Counted from the first letter of the stretch, positions 28,376-37,159 are shown. The stretch is 64,000 nt of DNA from Amphibacillus jilinensis Y1 (GCF_000306965.1 NZ_JH976441.1:67188-131187); one strand, 5' to 3'. Translations and numbers: made by a program. Notes: generated by a model from the sequence alone, not told the origin.

Positions 28376-28788
28376 TTATTACCTTTACTAAGGGCACAGC
28401 AGATTGATTAAACAGAAAAAAGGAACTTTTGATCCCTTTATGTAACTGCTAAACGAAAATAATCAATTGGGCATGCGGACAAAATCTTAGACCAAAAAGT
28501 CTTAGGAGGAAGTCCATGTATACTTATAAAAAAAATTAAAGATCGATTCTGTAAACATGCTCGTCCAGAAGTGGGTACATGCCTTTTCATGGATGCCACA
28601 TAATTTTGGTACATAGCTTCTATTTAATTATCACCCATCAAACGTCATACCCTATGGCTTAAATCTGAAAAAATAAGTGGGGCAAAATTCCTTGTTGATT
28701 GACAAATAGAAAAAGGAGTATTATTATAATTTTCAAATAATCAACTAATTTTTTCTAAATTAATAGAAATTAGGAGAGGTTGAAATAA
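28376..28788. other. 413-bp region without a gene
   Basis: AT-rich. A TTGACA at 28699 with TATAAT at 28725 may be the promoter of the next gene, although the spacing is long. A 25-codon open stretch around 28520-28600 is preceded by AGGAGG but is interrupted by a stop and matches nothing I recognise. No repeat copy. Confidence 0.4.
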
Positions 28789-28980
28789 ATGAACGAGAAC
28801 AAGGAAAATCCTGAAAGAAGAAGAGAAAAGTTGAGACAAGAGGAGCTGAAAAGGCCTTCAAGTAGTGTTCACGGAAGTGTACTTTCTGATCTGGTTGGTG
28901 CCATGGGTTGGAAAGGCACTTTACTGTTAATTATTCTAATAATAGTAATTTTTTTCATAGTATCTATCTTCGTGAGATAA
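28789..28980 (+). CDS. Small DUF6366-like membrane protein
   Basis: 63 residues. Highly charged N-terminus (NPERRREKLRQEELKR), a GSVLSDLVGAMGWKGT segment and a C-terminal transmembrane helix (about 43-62). The NPERRRExLRQEELKR plus LxGxxGWKGT pattern matches small Bacillus proteins of the DUF6366 type. GGAGAGG precedes the ATG. Function unknown. Confidence 0.7.
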   Translation: MNENKENPERRREKLRQEELKRPSSSVHGSVLSDLVGAMGWKGTLLLIILIIVIFFIVSIFVR

Positions 28981-29135
28981 AACAAACATTCTTTGGAGTC
29001 TGTTTTTTTGAAAGCTACTTTATATAGAAAAAAATTTAAGATTTAAACCGATAAGTGATAAAGCCTCAAATTAAGTACACGCTCAAGCAGTTGAAGCTGC
29101 TTGAGCGCATGAAAATAAGTTAATAAAATTTCGGA

Positions 29136-29630
29136 CTATGCATCCTTATGAATCTCAACTGAGTCTACGCTTGTTATCGAAAGATTAATTTCACCCTCAG
29201 CTTCCTCACCAACGATTCTAAAACGAGACTTTCCTTGTTCTAAAGGAATTTGTATCGTCCCTTGGTCAGTTCCTTCAAAAATAACATCAATTGTATCATC
29301 AGGGCTCACCAATACCGCTTTAAATCTACCCTCAGTTATCTCACTTTCATAATTAACAGTTAATATTGCCCCATTATTATTTTCAGATTCAAATGTCCAT
29401 AGCGTATCTATTCCCGAAAAGAAGAAACTTAAATGATAGTCTCCATTTCTTACGCTTTCTCGCCTATTACGATATATTTGACTTTCACTTTGTGAAGCAA
29501 TTCGATCCTCGTCGTCATAAATACCCTCTATCGTACGCGGAAGAATAACTAAAAATAGCACAGAAAATAAGATTCCAATAATGACCATCCCTGAAGCAAT
29601 GGCCAAAATAATTTTAATTTTTTTATTCAT
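29136..29630 (-). CDS. Membrane-anchored extracytoplasmic protein, cut off from its RBS by an IS
   Basis: 164 residues. One N-terminal transmembrane or signal-anchor segment (about 6-30), then an external beta-rich domain with a C-terminal section resembling a small carbohydrate- or protein-binding beta sandwich (no family recognised). The IS at 29637 begins six bases upstream of the ATG. The original upstream sequence, with AGGTAGGT at proper spacing, is now at the far side of the IS (31193-31220), so the gene is probably poorly translated or silent. Confidence 0.65.
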   Translation of the reverse strand: MNKKIKIILAIASGMVIIGILFSVLFLVILPRTIEGIYDDEDRIASQSESQIYRNRRESVRNGDYHLSFFFSGIDTLWTFESENNNGAILTVNYESEITEGRFKAVLVSPDDTIDVIFEGTDQGTIQIPLEQGKSRFRIVGEEAEGEINLSITSVDSVEIHKDA

Positions 29631-29636
29631 TTATGT
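29628..29636. repeat. Target site duplication of IS copy 1, left
   Basis: CATTTATGT, repeated exactly at 31193-31201 on the other side of the IS. It includes the start codon (as CAT) of the 29136 gene. Confidence 0.75.
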
Positions 29637-31192
29637 GAGTGAATTTCATAATTCAGAGTCCTTGAGCCCCAACGAGTTTGAGAGATAAAAAAGGAAGTAC
29701 CTCCCCAAATCTTGTATAATGGTAGTTGAGAGACAACCAAAAAAAGACTGGAGGAGTACCCCTTATGACCATTATACGACAACAAAACTTATTTGGCATC
29801 CAAGAATTATACGAGATGGAACCTACCCAACGTTATGAAGCCATTATTTCAGCAATAGATTTGGATGCTATCTACCATGAAATAAACAAAAAATCCCGAC
29901 TTGGTGCACCCGTAGCGTTGAATTATGCGGCGATGATTATTTCTATGTTTGTACGAATCGTTGAGCGCATTCCGACGATGAAGGACCTGATCAAACGTCT
30001 GAATGATGACGTTCTATTTAAGTTGAATTGTGGGTTTCTTGTGTCTGACAACACTCCCTCTGAAGCTGCCTATTCACGACTTATAACGAAACTGAGTGCC
30101 TCTGATGTGTTAGAGAAGTCACAAGAGAAAGTTGTTCTTCAAGCCATTGCTGAAGGCTTTATTATGGATGACACCGTCGCTATTGACGCCACCCATTTTG
30201 AAGCACGTGATCAAGCACCACCAAAAGAAGAAAAGCCAAAAGCAGAGCCTAACAAGCGCGGGCGCAAACCAAAAGACGAGCGAGAACAATGGCTGATGGA
30301 ACAAGCAGAAAAGGAAGCAAAACTTCCCCTTTACGAAAAGAAAATAGAAGCTCAGTTGGATGTTCCTTTACATGAGTTACGTTCGGAAGTTCCTCAAGAC
30401 CCTAAATGGGGTGTGAAAAAGAACAGCGAAGGAAAAAATGTCTTTTGGTACGGCTACAAAGGTCACTTAGCTGTTGGAACATCCAGTCAGTACATTTTAC
30501 AGTCTCTTTTTTCTTCTGGCAGTCTCAATGATGGAAAAGCAGCTATTCCTTTATTAAAGGGAGTGGATGAATGCCTATCCTTGCCTTTTTTGACCTACCA
30601 GACAATGGATGCAGGATATGACTACGCCCCTATTTATGTTCAAGTTCATCGAATGGGAAACCAATCTGTCATTGCTTATAATAAGAAAAATGAAGCAGAA
30701 CCCATTGGGTTTGATAAACACTTTGCCCCAACCTGTTTTAGGGAACATTCCTATCGTTATGATAGTTTTTATGCCAAGTATGAAACGTTGAAATACACAA
30801 GACCAAAAGAATGTAGCGACTGTCCTTTAGCTAACGAAAGTATTTGCCAAAAGGTTTATAAAGTAAAAATCACGACAGATCTCCGAAAATATACAGCCCC
30901 AGCTCGTGGGTCAAAAGCGTGGAAACATATATCAAAGCGCCGCTCAGCAGTAGAACGCGTCAATGGTTATCTAAAGGAATATTTTCAACTGGACAATGTG
31001 CGTTATCGAACTGGAAAACGAGCAAAAGTTCATTTTGACATCGTCACGCTTGTTTATAATGCATCAAAATTAGCAAGTGATCGTGTGAATTTAGTGTTAA
31101 ATCAGCAACAAGTTGCTTAAAAAAACTTTTTAAAACGATATCACTAAAATTCTGTAGGTCTTTAAATTTTTAAAAAGATGAATTATGAAATT
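29637..31192 (+). mobile_element. IS1182-family insertion sequence, copy 1
   Basis: 1556 bp, same length and, as far as read, same sequence as the copy at 54648-56203. Terminal inverted repeats AATTTCATAATTC (left, after GAGTG) and GAATTATGAAATT (right end). It carries one transposase gene. The 9-bp direct repeat CATTTATGT flanks this copy. Confidence 0.9.
29765..31120 (+). CDS. IS1182-family transposase, copy 1
   Basis: 451 residues from the ATG at 29765, which lies eight to nine bases after GGAGGAG; the open frame extends 13 codons upstream. N-terminal DUF772-type domain (ARLGAPVALNYAAM-like region, residues 40-110), a charged linker rich in Lys, Pro and Glu (160-200), and a C-terminal DDE nuclease domain with a Cys-rich segment (KECSDCPLANESICQ) and ISKRRSAVERVNGYLKEYF. 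Both copies in the window encode the same protein, so both may be active or recently moved. Confidence 0.9.
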   Translation: MTIIRQQNLFGIQELYEMEPTQRYEAIISAIDLDAIYHEINKKSRLGAPVALNYAAMIISMFVRIVERIPTMKDLIKRLNDDVLFKLNCGFLVSDNTPSEAAYSRLITKLSASDVLEKSQEKVVLQAIAEGFIMDDTVAIDATHFEARDQAPPKEEKPKAEPNKRGRKPKDEREQWLMEQAEKEAKLPLYEKKIEAQLDVPLHELRSEVPQDPKWGVKKNSEGKNVFWYGYKGHLAVGTSSQYILQSLFSSGSLNDGKAAIPLLKGVDECLSLPFLTYQTMDAGYDYAPIYVQVHRMGNQSVIAYNKKNEAEPIGFDKHFAPTCFREHSYRYDSFYAKYETLKYTRPKECSDCPLANESICQKVYKVKITTDLRKYTAPARGSKAWKHISKRRSAVERVNGYLKEYFQLDNVRYRTGKRAKVHFDIVTLVYNASKLASDRVNLVLNQQQVA

Positions 31193-31201
31193 CATTTATG
31201 T
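31193..31201. repeat. Target site duplication of IS copy 1, right
   Basis: CATTTATGT, identical to 29628-29636. Confidence 0.75.
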
Positions 31202-31280
31202 ACCTACCTATTTGATTTATTCAATTAATCATTGTCTTAATTCAAGTTTTTCTTCAATATCCTTAACTAGAAGACATGAA

Positions 31281-31556
31281 TCATAATTTATCTAGTTCAG
31301 CTAACTTATTACTTGAAAAATTTTCTTCCTTAGTCTCCAACCCTTTAGAAATTAATTGCTTGATTTGATTGTGATTAAAGAAAACATTAATCTCTGAGAA
31401 AATATGACCTTGAGGATAAGGACAAGCGACATAATCCCAGACTGTTTCGTTATTTTCTTGTTATTGCTTTCTTCCGTAAATCATTAAAGCATGCCCTACT
31501 ATACTTGTTAAAACAACCGAACCTATCGGTAATAATTGTTTACCGACATCAAGCGC
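31281..31556 (-). pseudogene. DUF4176 protein remnant (LXG/type VII secretion associated)
   Basis: Minus-strand frame reads LLPIGSVVL, then LMIYGRKQ, an in-frame TAA at 31463-31461, then ETVWDYVACPYPQGHI and FFNHNQIKQLI, ending with TGA at 31281. The PIGSVV/MIYGRK/DYVxCPYPxG/FFNH series is the signature of DUF4176 proteins, small proteins usually encoded next to LXG polymorphic toxins. It has no start codon, carries an internal stop and has lost part of its middle, so it is a decayed gene. It runs directly on from the 31556 membrane protein gene on the same strand. Confidence 0.7.
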
Positions 31557-31954
31557 TAATGAATGTCTTTATCCATTTTTCCATGCACACCAGCTTTTTC
31601 AAGGTAATAATCTCTAAATAACGAAGAAATAAGAAGATGGAATTTCTTTAATACGAACATAAAACCAATAATAACAATGTTCAAAAATATAACATACCAT
31701 TGAAACAAAGACCAAACTAAGACATAAAAGATGTGATATATAAGAATTGAAAAGCCTAGACCCAAAGCTAAATTAAATAGCATGAGATGATAAATTTTTA
31801 AGTGATGACTTAAGTTAGTTGTTGTTTTCTTGATTTCATTCAAATGTTTTAGCTCTTGTCTGATCCGTTTATACGGATCAACAAACCAATCAATTATCTT
31901 AGCAGCAAGTGGATATTTATTTCCGAAGTTTTTCAAGATATGCATATGTCTCAT
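31556..31954 (-). CDS. Small membrane protein beside the DUF4176 remnant
   Basis: About 132 residues with two transmembrane segments (about 58-80 and 84-106) between basic flanks. Starts possible at 31954 or a few codons on; GAGGG precedes these. The frame extends to a GTG at 31999 without a clear ribosome binding site. Not recognised as a named family. By position, it may belong to the same decayed LXG-type locus as the DUF4176 fragment (inference). Confidence 0.5.
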   Translation of the reverse strand: MRHMHILKNFGNKYPLAAKIIDWFVDPYKRIRQELKHLNEIKKTTTNLSHHLKIYHLMLFNLALGLGFSILIYHIFYVLVWSLFQWYVIFLNIVIIGFMFVLKKFHLLISSLFRDYYLEKAGVHGKMDKDIH

Positions 31955-31999
31955 CTTCCCTCTATATATTAAACCTTTTCGTTTATAAACAATATCCAC

Positions 32000-32382
32000 T
32001 TTATTTTATCGAAATTTCTTTCTAATAAAAATAAGGCAAAAGTTATAAATCTAATTAATATTTAACTATATTTTAACTAACTAAATGTTTTAGCCTAGGA
32101 TTTTATGATTAGAAAATCCTAGGCTATGACAAAACAAGCTCTATTCAATGGGTTGGGTAATCTGCTTTCAATACTTAAAAAATCTCCGATCGAAGACTAA
32201 CCAAAGATATGAAGCCTAGCAATACAAAGCTATAAAGACAGAATAGCTTAAACATATATTGAGATCGCGTTTGTAACTTTAATGTTCTCCCTGAGCACTT
32301 AATATTAATAAACGACTTAATTAGATTTTCTACCTTTATAAAGACCTTCAGGGTGTATCAGCCCTATTATCAAATAAGCGGC
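32000..32382. other. 383-bp region with a hairpin and a possible small membrane ORF
   Basis: Contains AGCCTAGGATTTT (32092-32104) and AAAATCCTAGGCT (32113-32125), a perfect 13-bp hairpin likely to end transcription. On the minus strand 32175-32357 is open for 60 codons, ending in a hydrophobic helix (FKLFCLYSFVLLGFISLVSL) and RSEIF, but without a good start codon. It may be the tail of a lost gene. No confident gene call. Confidence 0.4.
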
Positions 32383-33054
32383 CTACCATGGCCACCAACT
32401 TGAAACGGTCTGCCAAATTCTTTGAAACCAATTTAATTGTTGCTCAGCCGGTTCTTCTACTGAGCTCGTGGTAGTTTCAACATCCTCCCCCTCTTGATCA
32501 TCGACCATAGGTAAGATTGAAAACGCATCACCTTGCTCCACATGAACAAATTCTTCTCCAAATTGCTGATAAAGTTGGGCAGCATGCTCTTCAGTGTATG
32601 GAACAATCCCAACGTTCACCACACCATTCCTAATATCTGTTCCAACGAAATTAATTGAAAAGTCGCTGTACTCAAAACCTGCCGCTTCAATTTCTGCTTG
32701 TTTTTCATCCAAATCTTTTTGCGTATAATCTATTTCTAAAAATTGAGCTAACGCATCACCAGATAAATTAGATAATTCATCCAAGTCATTTTCACTTAAA
32801 GGTTTTGAGAATAAAAAGGTGTAAATATTTTGATCGTCTTCAGTCCAATCAAGATACATTGTTTCAAAAGCTTCAGCGAGATGGCTGTCAATATAGGATT
32901 GAATGTCTTCCAATTTTTCTTGATTTGGATCATCAATAGTAAAGTCATATTCAATGGAATCGAACCGTTCATCTAAATCGTCTTCTGAGGCGGATAACAT
33001 AGTAGGGAATAGGATAATGACTATTATTGAGTAAGTAACTATTGCTTTTTTCAT
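32383..33054 (-). CDS. Secreted protein with acidic body and Trp-rich C-terminus
   Basis: 223 residues, not recognised. A signal peptide covers about residues 1-22 (KKAIVTYSIIVIILFPTMLSA). The body is acidic and alpha/beta in character, with a repeated DLDE pattern. The last 16 residues (LNWFQRIWQTVSSWWPW) contain five Trp and look like an amphipathic membrane-binding or surface-active tail. AGGAGG precedes the start. Isolated gene in the accessory block. Function unknown. Confidence 0.7.
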   Translation of the reverse strand: MKKAIVTYSIIVIILFPTMLSASEDDLDERFDSIEYDFTIDDPNQEKLEDIQSYIDSHLAEAFETMYLDWTEDDQNIYTFLFSKPLSENDLDELSNLSGDALAQFLEIDYTQKDLDEKQAEIEAAGFEYSDFSINFVGTDIRNGVVNVGIVPYTEEHAAQLYQQFGEEFVHVEQGDAFSILPMVDDQEGEDVETTTSSVEEPAEQQLNWFQRIWQTVSSWWPW

Positions 33055-33536
33055 ATAATTACCTCCTGTTAAACTTAAAGCATGCTCTCATAAGATAGTG
33101 AACTGAAAGATCACACTTTCATTATTAAATATGACGGAAACGACTATAAAATGTTACAACATAAATGGAAAAAATTTATTTTTCCCTCAATTGAATAAAT
33201 CATTGTCAAAAATCCGATCTACGATGAATCTATGATTACAAAATGAGGAGCTAGCTTTCTGGTGGTTTTTAATAAAACAAACCTTCAATCAGTGAGAGGG
33301 TTCTTCTCCCACTAATGGGTCGTTAGGTGAATCAAGACACTAGCATCCATTAGCTCTATTCTCTATTTCGTGGGGATATTTTACGTAAAGTAATCTGTGA
33401 TAAAAGTAATTCAAATCTTCAATAGAAACTTCCACCATTCAATTTAATTACTTTTTATTAGTCAATGATCGCCTTATTATAAAAAAACTACTTAAAATAT
33501 CTACTTCTTCGCGAAGAATCTGCTTACCTTCCTCTT
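33055..33536. other. Intergenic region holding repeat E
   Basis: 482 bp: upstream region of the secreted protein gene (33055-33270), repeat E (33272-33405), then AT-rich sequence up to the 3' end of the ABC operon. GTAGATATTTTAAG and related short AT palindromes are visible near 33490, but no convincing terminator. No gene. Confidence 0.5.
33272..33405. repeat. Dispersed palindromic repeat, long copy E
   Basis: Starts ATAAAACAAACCTTCAATC, has GTTAGGTGAATCAAGAC in the middle and ends GTAATCTGTGATAAAA. Positions 33306-33373 are 66 of 68 identical to 37380-37447 in copy F, in the same orientation, with the ABC operon between them. Confidence 0.85.
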
Positions 33537-34199
33537 TTATGCAAGGCTTGATTGCGTATGATTTTCTAAAACTGTTAAATTACCATTATCCATTTCACAA
33601 ACCGTATCGCACAAGGCATTGATATCCTCTGCATAATGCGATGACAGAATAATCGTTAACCCATGTGTATTAAGGCGCTGAAACAACTCCCGCATTTCGA
33701 CAACACCTTGCTTATCTAACCCATTCATCGGCTCATCTAGAATAAGTAGTTCTGGTTTTTCCATAATCGCTTGAGCAATAGCAAGGCGATGCCTCATGCC
33801 GAGCGAATATTTGCTGACATGCTTTTTGCTCTCTGGGTCAAGTCCTACTTGTTTAATTGATTGTTTAATGTGTTGATCTGAGATTTTCCGTTTAATCGAG
33901 GCTAGCAACTTTAAATTTTTAAAACCGCTTAATCCTCCAATAAAACCTGGTTCTTCGATGATCAAGCCAATATCTTGTGCTGTTGCTGGTTTTACTTGTT
34001 TTCCTTTAATACGAATTTGACCGCTTGTTAATTTCATAAATCCACAGATTGATTTAAATAACACCGTCTTACCTGACCCATTGCGACCAATCACCCCGTG
34101 AATCTTACCTGTTTCAAATTTGATTGATACATTATTTAGTGCATTGACTGCTTTGAAAGACTTAACCGCTTGTTCGATCTCAACCATATATCCTGTCAT
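33537..34199 (-). CDS. ABC transporter ATP-binding protein
   Basis: 220 residues, one nucleotide-binding domain. Walker A GRNGSGKTV, Q-loop region IIEEPGFIG, signature YSLGMRHRLAIA (a LSGGQ variant common in ABC-2 type exporters), Walker B LLILDEPMNGLD and switch His in LSSHYAED. It is the last gene of a four-gene operon with two permeases and a lipoprotein, all nearly touching. AAGGAG precedes the ATG. Probable role: export or removal of a peptide or lipid-like compound, as in bacteriocin immunity transporters (inference). Confidence 0.9.
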   Translation of the reverse strand: MTGYMVEIEQAVKSFKAVNALNNVSIKFETGKIHGVIGRNGSGKTVLFKSICGFMKLTSGQIRIKGKQVKPATAQDIGLIIEEPGFIGGLSGFKNLKLLASIKRKISDQHIKQSIKQVGLDPESKKHVSKYSLGMRHRLAIAQAIMEKPELLILDEPMNGLDKQGVVEMRELFQRLNTHGLTIILSSHYAEDINALCDTVCEMDNGNLTVLENHTQSSLA

Positions 34200-34200
34200 C

Positions 34201-35064
34201 TCAAAAACTCCTTTCTCTTAATGACAAATCCTTATGAACAAATGCTTTAGCTGCGATTATACCCATAATTACAATTGCCAAGACAAGAAAGACAATTGTA
34301 TACGTAGGGGAAGGAAGCGACTGATTATTCCAACCTACAGAAGAAATGCTTAACCAATTAATCGGCGACATAAAAAAGATTATATGTCCGAAACTTAAGA
34401 AACCAAGATAGTAAGAAAATAACGAGAACGCAACAAACGATCCAGCTACCACGACACCACTGGTCTGTTTAATCAGTACATTAAAACACAAAATTGTCAA
34501 TCCAATAAAAATAGTCACCAAACAGAAAAACAATAAGCTTAACACAGTAGCTTTGATCGGAGTCATTAATTCAACCAATTCCGGATTAAAAAAGATTGTG
34601 ACTCTATCCGATGCAAGCATTGGGTCATTGGCAAGCGATCGAATGATGATCCCCCAGTCCATTGTAAATTTTAAATGAGGGATAAAGACAGCTACAGAAA
34701 TTAAAAAAGTAATTATTGTAAAGAGAATCGATGATAAAACAATATATATAAGCTGTCCTACAAACCATTTTAGCCGCCCTATCCGCATTATCACAAATGG
34801 CATATGATGATCATTAAAGGGCGCATCACAAAACAATAAGATTGCTAAAAATGCAAACACTTGTAGCACTGGTGGAGTGAAGAGATGCGCGAAGACCCAA
34901 GGAGATATCCCTTCGCCAACATATGCAGTAAATCTGGCAAGCTCATGGGCATTGTAAAGTAAAAAGGTAAAGGTAATTATTAAAACAAGATAAATACGTG
35001 GATTGACAATCCATTTTTTTATATTCAAAATACTACAGCGTATAATAAGGGATAAATTAGCCAT
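34201..35064 (-). CDS. ABC-2 type transporter permease, second
   Basis: 287 residues with about six hydrophobic segments (about 20-38, 62-82, 95-120, 170-195, 205-232, 255-275). Its start overlaps the end of the upstream permease by eight bases, and AAGGAGG precedes it. The substrate is unknown. With the 35057 gene it would form the membrane part of the transporter served by the 33537 ATPase. Confidence 0.8.
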   Translation of the reverse strand: MANLSLIIRCSILNIKKWIVNPRIYLVLIITFTFLLYNAHELARFTAYVGEGISPWVFAHLFTPPVLQVFAFLAILLFCDAPFNDHHMPFVIMRIGRLKWFVGQLIYIVLSSILFTIITFLISVAVFIPHLKFTMDWGIIIRSLANDPMLASDRVTIFFNPELVELMTPIKATVLSLLFFCLVTIFIGLTILCFNVLIKQTSGVVVAGSFVAFSLFSYYLGFLSFGHIIFFMSPINWLSISSVGWNNQSLPSPTYTIVFLVLAIVIMGIIAAKAFVHKDLSLRERSF

Positions 35065-35833
35065 GCGCGACCCTCCTTTTCACACAATACACAGACAAAT
35101 AACTTAATGGTAGAGCTATTATCAAAGCAATCATTAATTTTAATCCAAACGTCCGCAGTGGTGATCCGGCATCATAAATACTTTCAAAAATATAAAGTGC
35201 CCTTAAGTATCCTGGAATGCTCAAAGTTGATGTTATCCGGTGCCAGACAAAATAAAATACAGCCGGTGAAGCTAGCACAACAATAGGCTGCGGGATGACT
35301 GTCGATACAAAAAAAGCAATCATTGCAAATATGCTTGAACTAAGTGCAACATGTGAAATATAGATGACTAGATATCGAATCAGTTCATTATTTTCTACAT
35401 AAACTGAATAAGCATCTTCAATATACACACCTTGATTAAGTGGGAACCAAAGCGTTAAAAGAACCACAACCAAGACTAACCCCACGACAGTGGTTAAGAA
35501 AGCTGAAATTGCACTAAATAAAAACTTACTTAAAGTATATAGTGTAACACCCGTTCGCATCACCCACGGAAAAACTGCTCGCTCCTGCCATTCACTTGCA
35601 AATGACAGAGTAAAGGGTATTAAAGGTAGCGTCCCTAAGACAAGCATAAGATTACCATGCGCCCCAGTTAACCCCATACCTAGTAAATCTATTGAACCGT
35701 AGGTACTAGATAAAAATGAGCTAATGGTAGCAATCACAATTAAGCTAATGAGGATACTGCACAGCAATAACCGCGCTGATAAGATTGAACGCAAAATCTG
35801 TATACGTTGTAAATTAATGATGATGCCCTTCAT
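35057..35833 (-). CDS. ABC-2 type transporter permease, first
   Basis: 258 residues with about six hydrophobic segments, the first at about 17-40. The start overlaps the lipoprotein stop by four bases (ATGA), indicating tight coupling. No family name is assigned beyond ABC-2-like; similar paired permeases accompany lantibiotic and other bacteriocin immunity ATPases. Confidence 0.78.
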   Translation of the reverse strand: MKGIIINLQRIQILRSILSARLLLCSILISLIVIATISSFLSSTYGSIDLLGMGLTGAHGNLMLVLGTLPLIPFTLSFASEWQERAVFPWVMRTGVTLYTLSKFLFSAISAFLTTVVGLVLVVVLLTLWFPLNQGVYIEDAYSVYVENNELIRYLVIYISHVALSSSIFAMIAFFVSTVIPQPIVVLASPAVFYFVWHRITSTLSIPGYLRALYIFESIYDAGSPLRTFGLKLMIALIIALPLSYLSVYCVKRRVAHG

Positions 35834-36945
35834 GATACTTCCCCCGCTCTCTTTATTCGTTCACCTGTCATTGCATTAAACACATAAAACCTGTAATCAT
35901 AATAAGATTCCATCGAGCTAAACGTCTCTTTCGTTTTAACTTCAAAAACCCATGCCGGTATTAAGCGATACTGCTCATCATCGACTACAGCGACATAATT
36001 TAAGGTTAAATCACTAATAATGGTCTCCTTTTCAACAATAGAAAATTGATACAACTCTATTAATTTATCCATCGCATCCTGACGACTAATCAGTGGTTTC
36101 ATTGAACTTTTTTCTATAGTCTTGTAATATCTCCTAACTTCCAGACTATTAAATCCACCATCATTATAAATAGCTGTAATCTCCGTTTGCGTAGCCTCTC
36201 CTTCTTCTATCGGTAGGTCTTGCCAAATCGCATTCATAAGAGGAATATCATCGATGACTTGCCTAAAATGCATTAAATAAGCTTCTTCACTTTTATTCCA
36301 CTCAAACCATTCTTCTTCTCTCTGCTCTCCTAGAAGATAATGCGTGTAATGCTCTTGCATCGTATCAAGATCTAATGCATAGACCATATCCATTTGTAAA
36401 TCCTTTAAACCTAAGTCAGCCAATTGTTCAACTATAATCTGCTCGACATCAAGATAAGGTGAAAAATCGAGATCAGTAAATGTTTGGAAGTCTTCATTAT
36501 TATAATAAGAGCTAAGCTGTGCAGTTTGATTAGGTGGACCTGGATCACTAAATACAACAGCGTCATAATTAGGAAAACGATCTTTCTCACTCCTTGAATA
36601 GGATAGCCCACCATCAAGTCCGCCATATTCGCCGAATGCATCACCTCCATCATAGGTTATCAAATATTCAATAACCCCATCCCCTTCAGCTATGTATTGT
36701 GGACCCATTGCATAAATCAATTGTTCAACTATCTTTCCGTCTAACAATTGGGCGGCAACTATATCTATATCGAGATCAATAAAATCAGCTTTGTATTCGG
36801 CTGCCTCAGCATACTCGACAACTGATTCCAAATCAAAACCTACCTGAACTTGCTCTGGTAAGACACCACTGGAATTTGAGTCTTCATTTGATTGGCAGGC
36901 ACTTAACAAAAATATAATAAATACAACCCATACATTTTTCCACAT
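35830..36945 (-). CDS. Lipoprotein of the ABC operon
   Basis: 371 residues. A lipoprotein signal peptide ends in LLSACQ, with Cys at about 17 as the lipidated residue. The mature protein is acidic and Tyr-rich. The C-terminal part contains ISRQDAMDKLIELY, IPAWVFEV and FNAMTGERI, reminiscent of YycI/PepSY-like extracytoplasmic domains, but the assignment is weak. It heads the four-gene operon and probably sits on the outer face of the membrane next to the transporter, as immunity lipoproteins do (inference). Confidence 0.78.
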   Translation of the reverse strand: MWKNVWVVFIIFLLSACQSNEDSNSSGVLPEQVQVGFDLESVVEYAEAAEYKADFIDLDIDIVAAQLLDGKIVEQLIYAMGPQYIAEGDGVIEYLITYDGGDAFGEYGGLDGGLSYSRSEKDRFPNYDAVVFSDPGPPNQTAQLSSYYNNEDFQTFTDLDFSPYLDVEQIIVEQLADLGLKDLQMDMVYALDLDTMQEHYTHYLLGEQREEEWFEWNKSEEAYLMHFRQVIDDIPLMNAIWQDLPIEEGEATQTEITAIYNDGGFNSLEVRRYYKTIEKSSMKPLISRQDAMDKLIELYQFSIVEKETIISDLTLNYVAVVDDEQYRLIPAWVFEVKTKETFSSMESYYDYRFYVFNAMTGERIKRAGEVS

Positions 36946-36970
36946 GAAAACACATCCTTAATAAATTGAA

Positions 36971-36991
36971 GCAGGATGCGAGTAATCCTGC
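36971..36991 (-). terminator. Hairpin between peptide remnant and lipoprotein gene
   Basis: GCAGGAT and ATCCTGC form a 7-bp stem with a 7-base loop and a short T-rich tail on the minus strand. It lies about 20 bases before the lipoprotein start. Weak intergenic hairpins at this position often lower readthrough from a highly expressed small peptide gene into downstream genes. Confidence 0.5.
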
Positions 36992-37003
36992 ATTTTCAAG
37001 AAA

Positions 37004-37159
37004 TTAGGGCGCCCAAGTCCCCGCAACAGTATAGCGCGTAAAATCCCAGTTTGTCGGATATCCAGATAGACTATATGATTGTCTGACTCCACCATATCCT
37101 GAACGATAGGAGAAATTTCTTCTTCCAGATGTAGAAATATTACCTACAACATCTGTTGC
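37004..37159 (-). pseudogene. Secreted-peptide-like reading frame, start and signal lost
   Basis: 51 codons open on the minus strand, beginning ATDVVGNISTSGRRN, with FSYRSGYGGVRQSYSLSG and ending YTVAGTWAP before TAA. Rich in Gly, Ser, Tyr and Arg, it looks like a mature secreted peptide. Immediately upstream in frame is TAA, then eight codons (SVFGGSTV) and another TAA. A good ribosome binding site (GGGAGG) stands about 70 bases upstream, but no signal peptide follows in frame. It probably was a bacteriocin-like or signalling peptide gene that has been damaged. No family identified; it could also be a chance frame. Confidence 0.4.

Noticed and set aside
30119-30304. Antisense frames inside both IS copies
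   Set aside because: They are mirror frames of the transposase linker and appear identically in both copies.
37004-37159. Assignment of the peptide frame to the lactococcin 972 family
   Set aside because: The Gly/Tyr-rich end and GTW are superficially similar, but the family's typical spacing and C-terminus are absent and the transporter genes differ.
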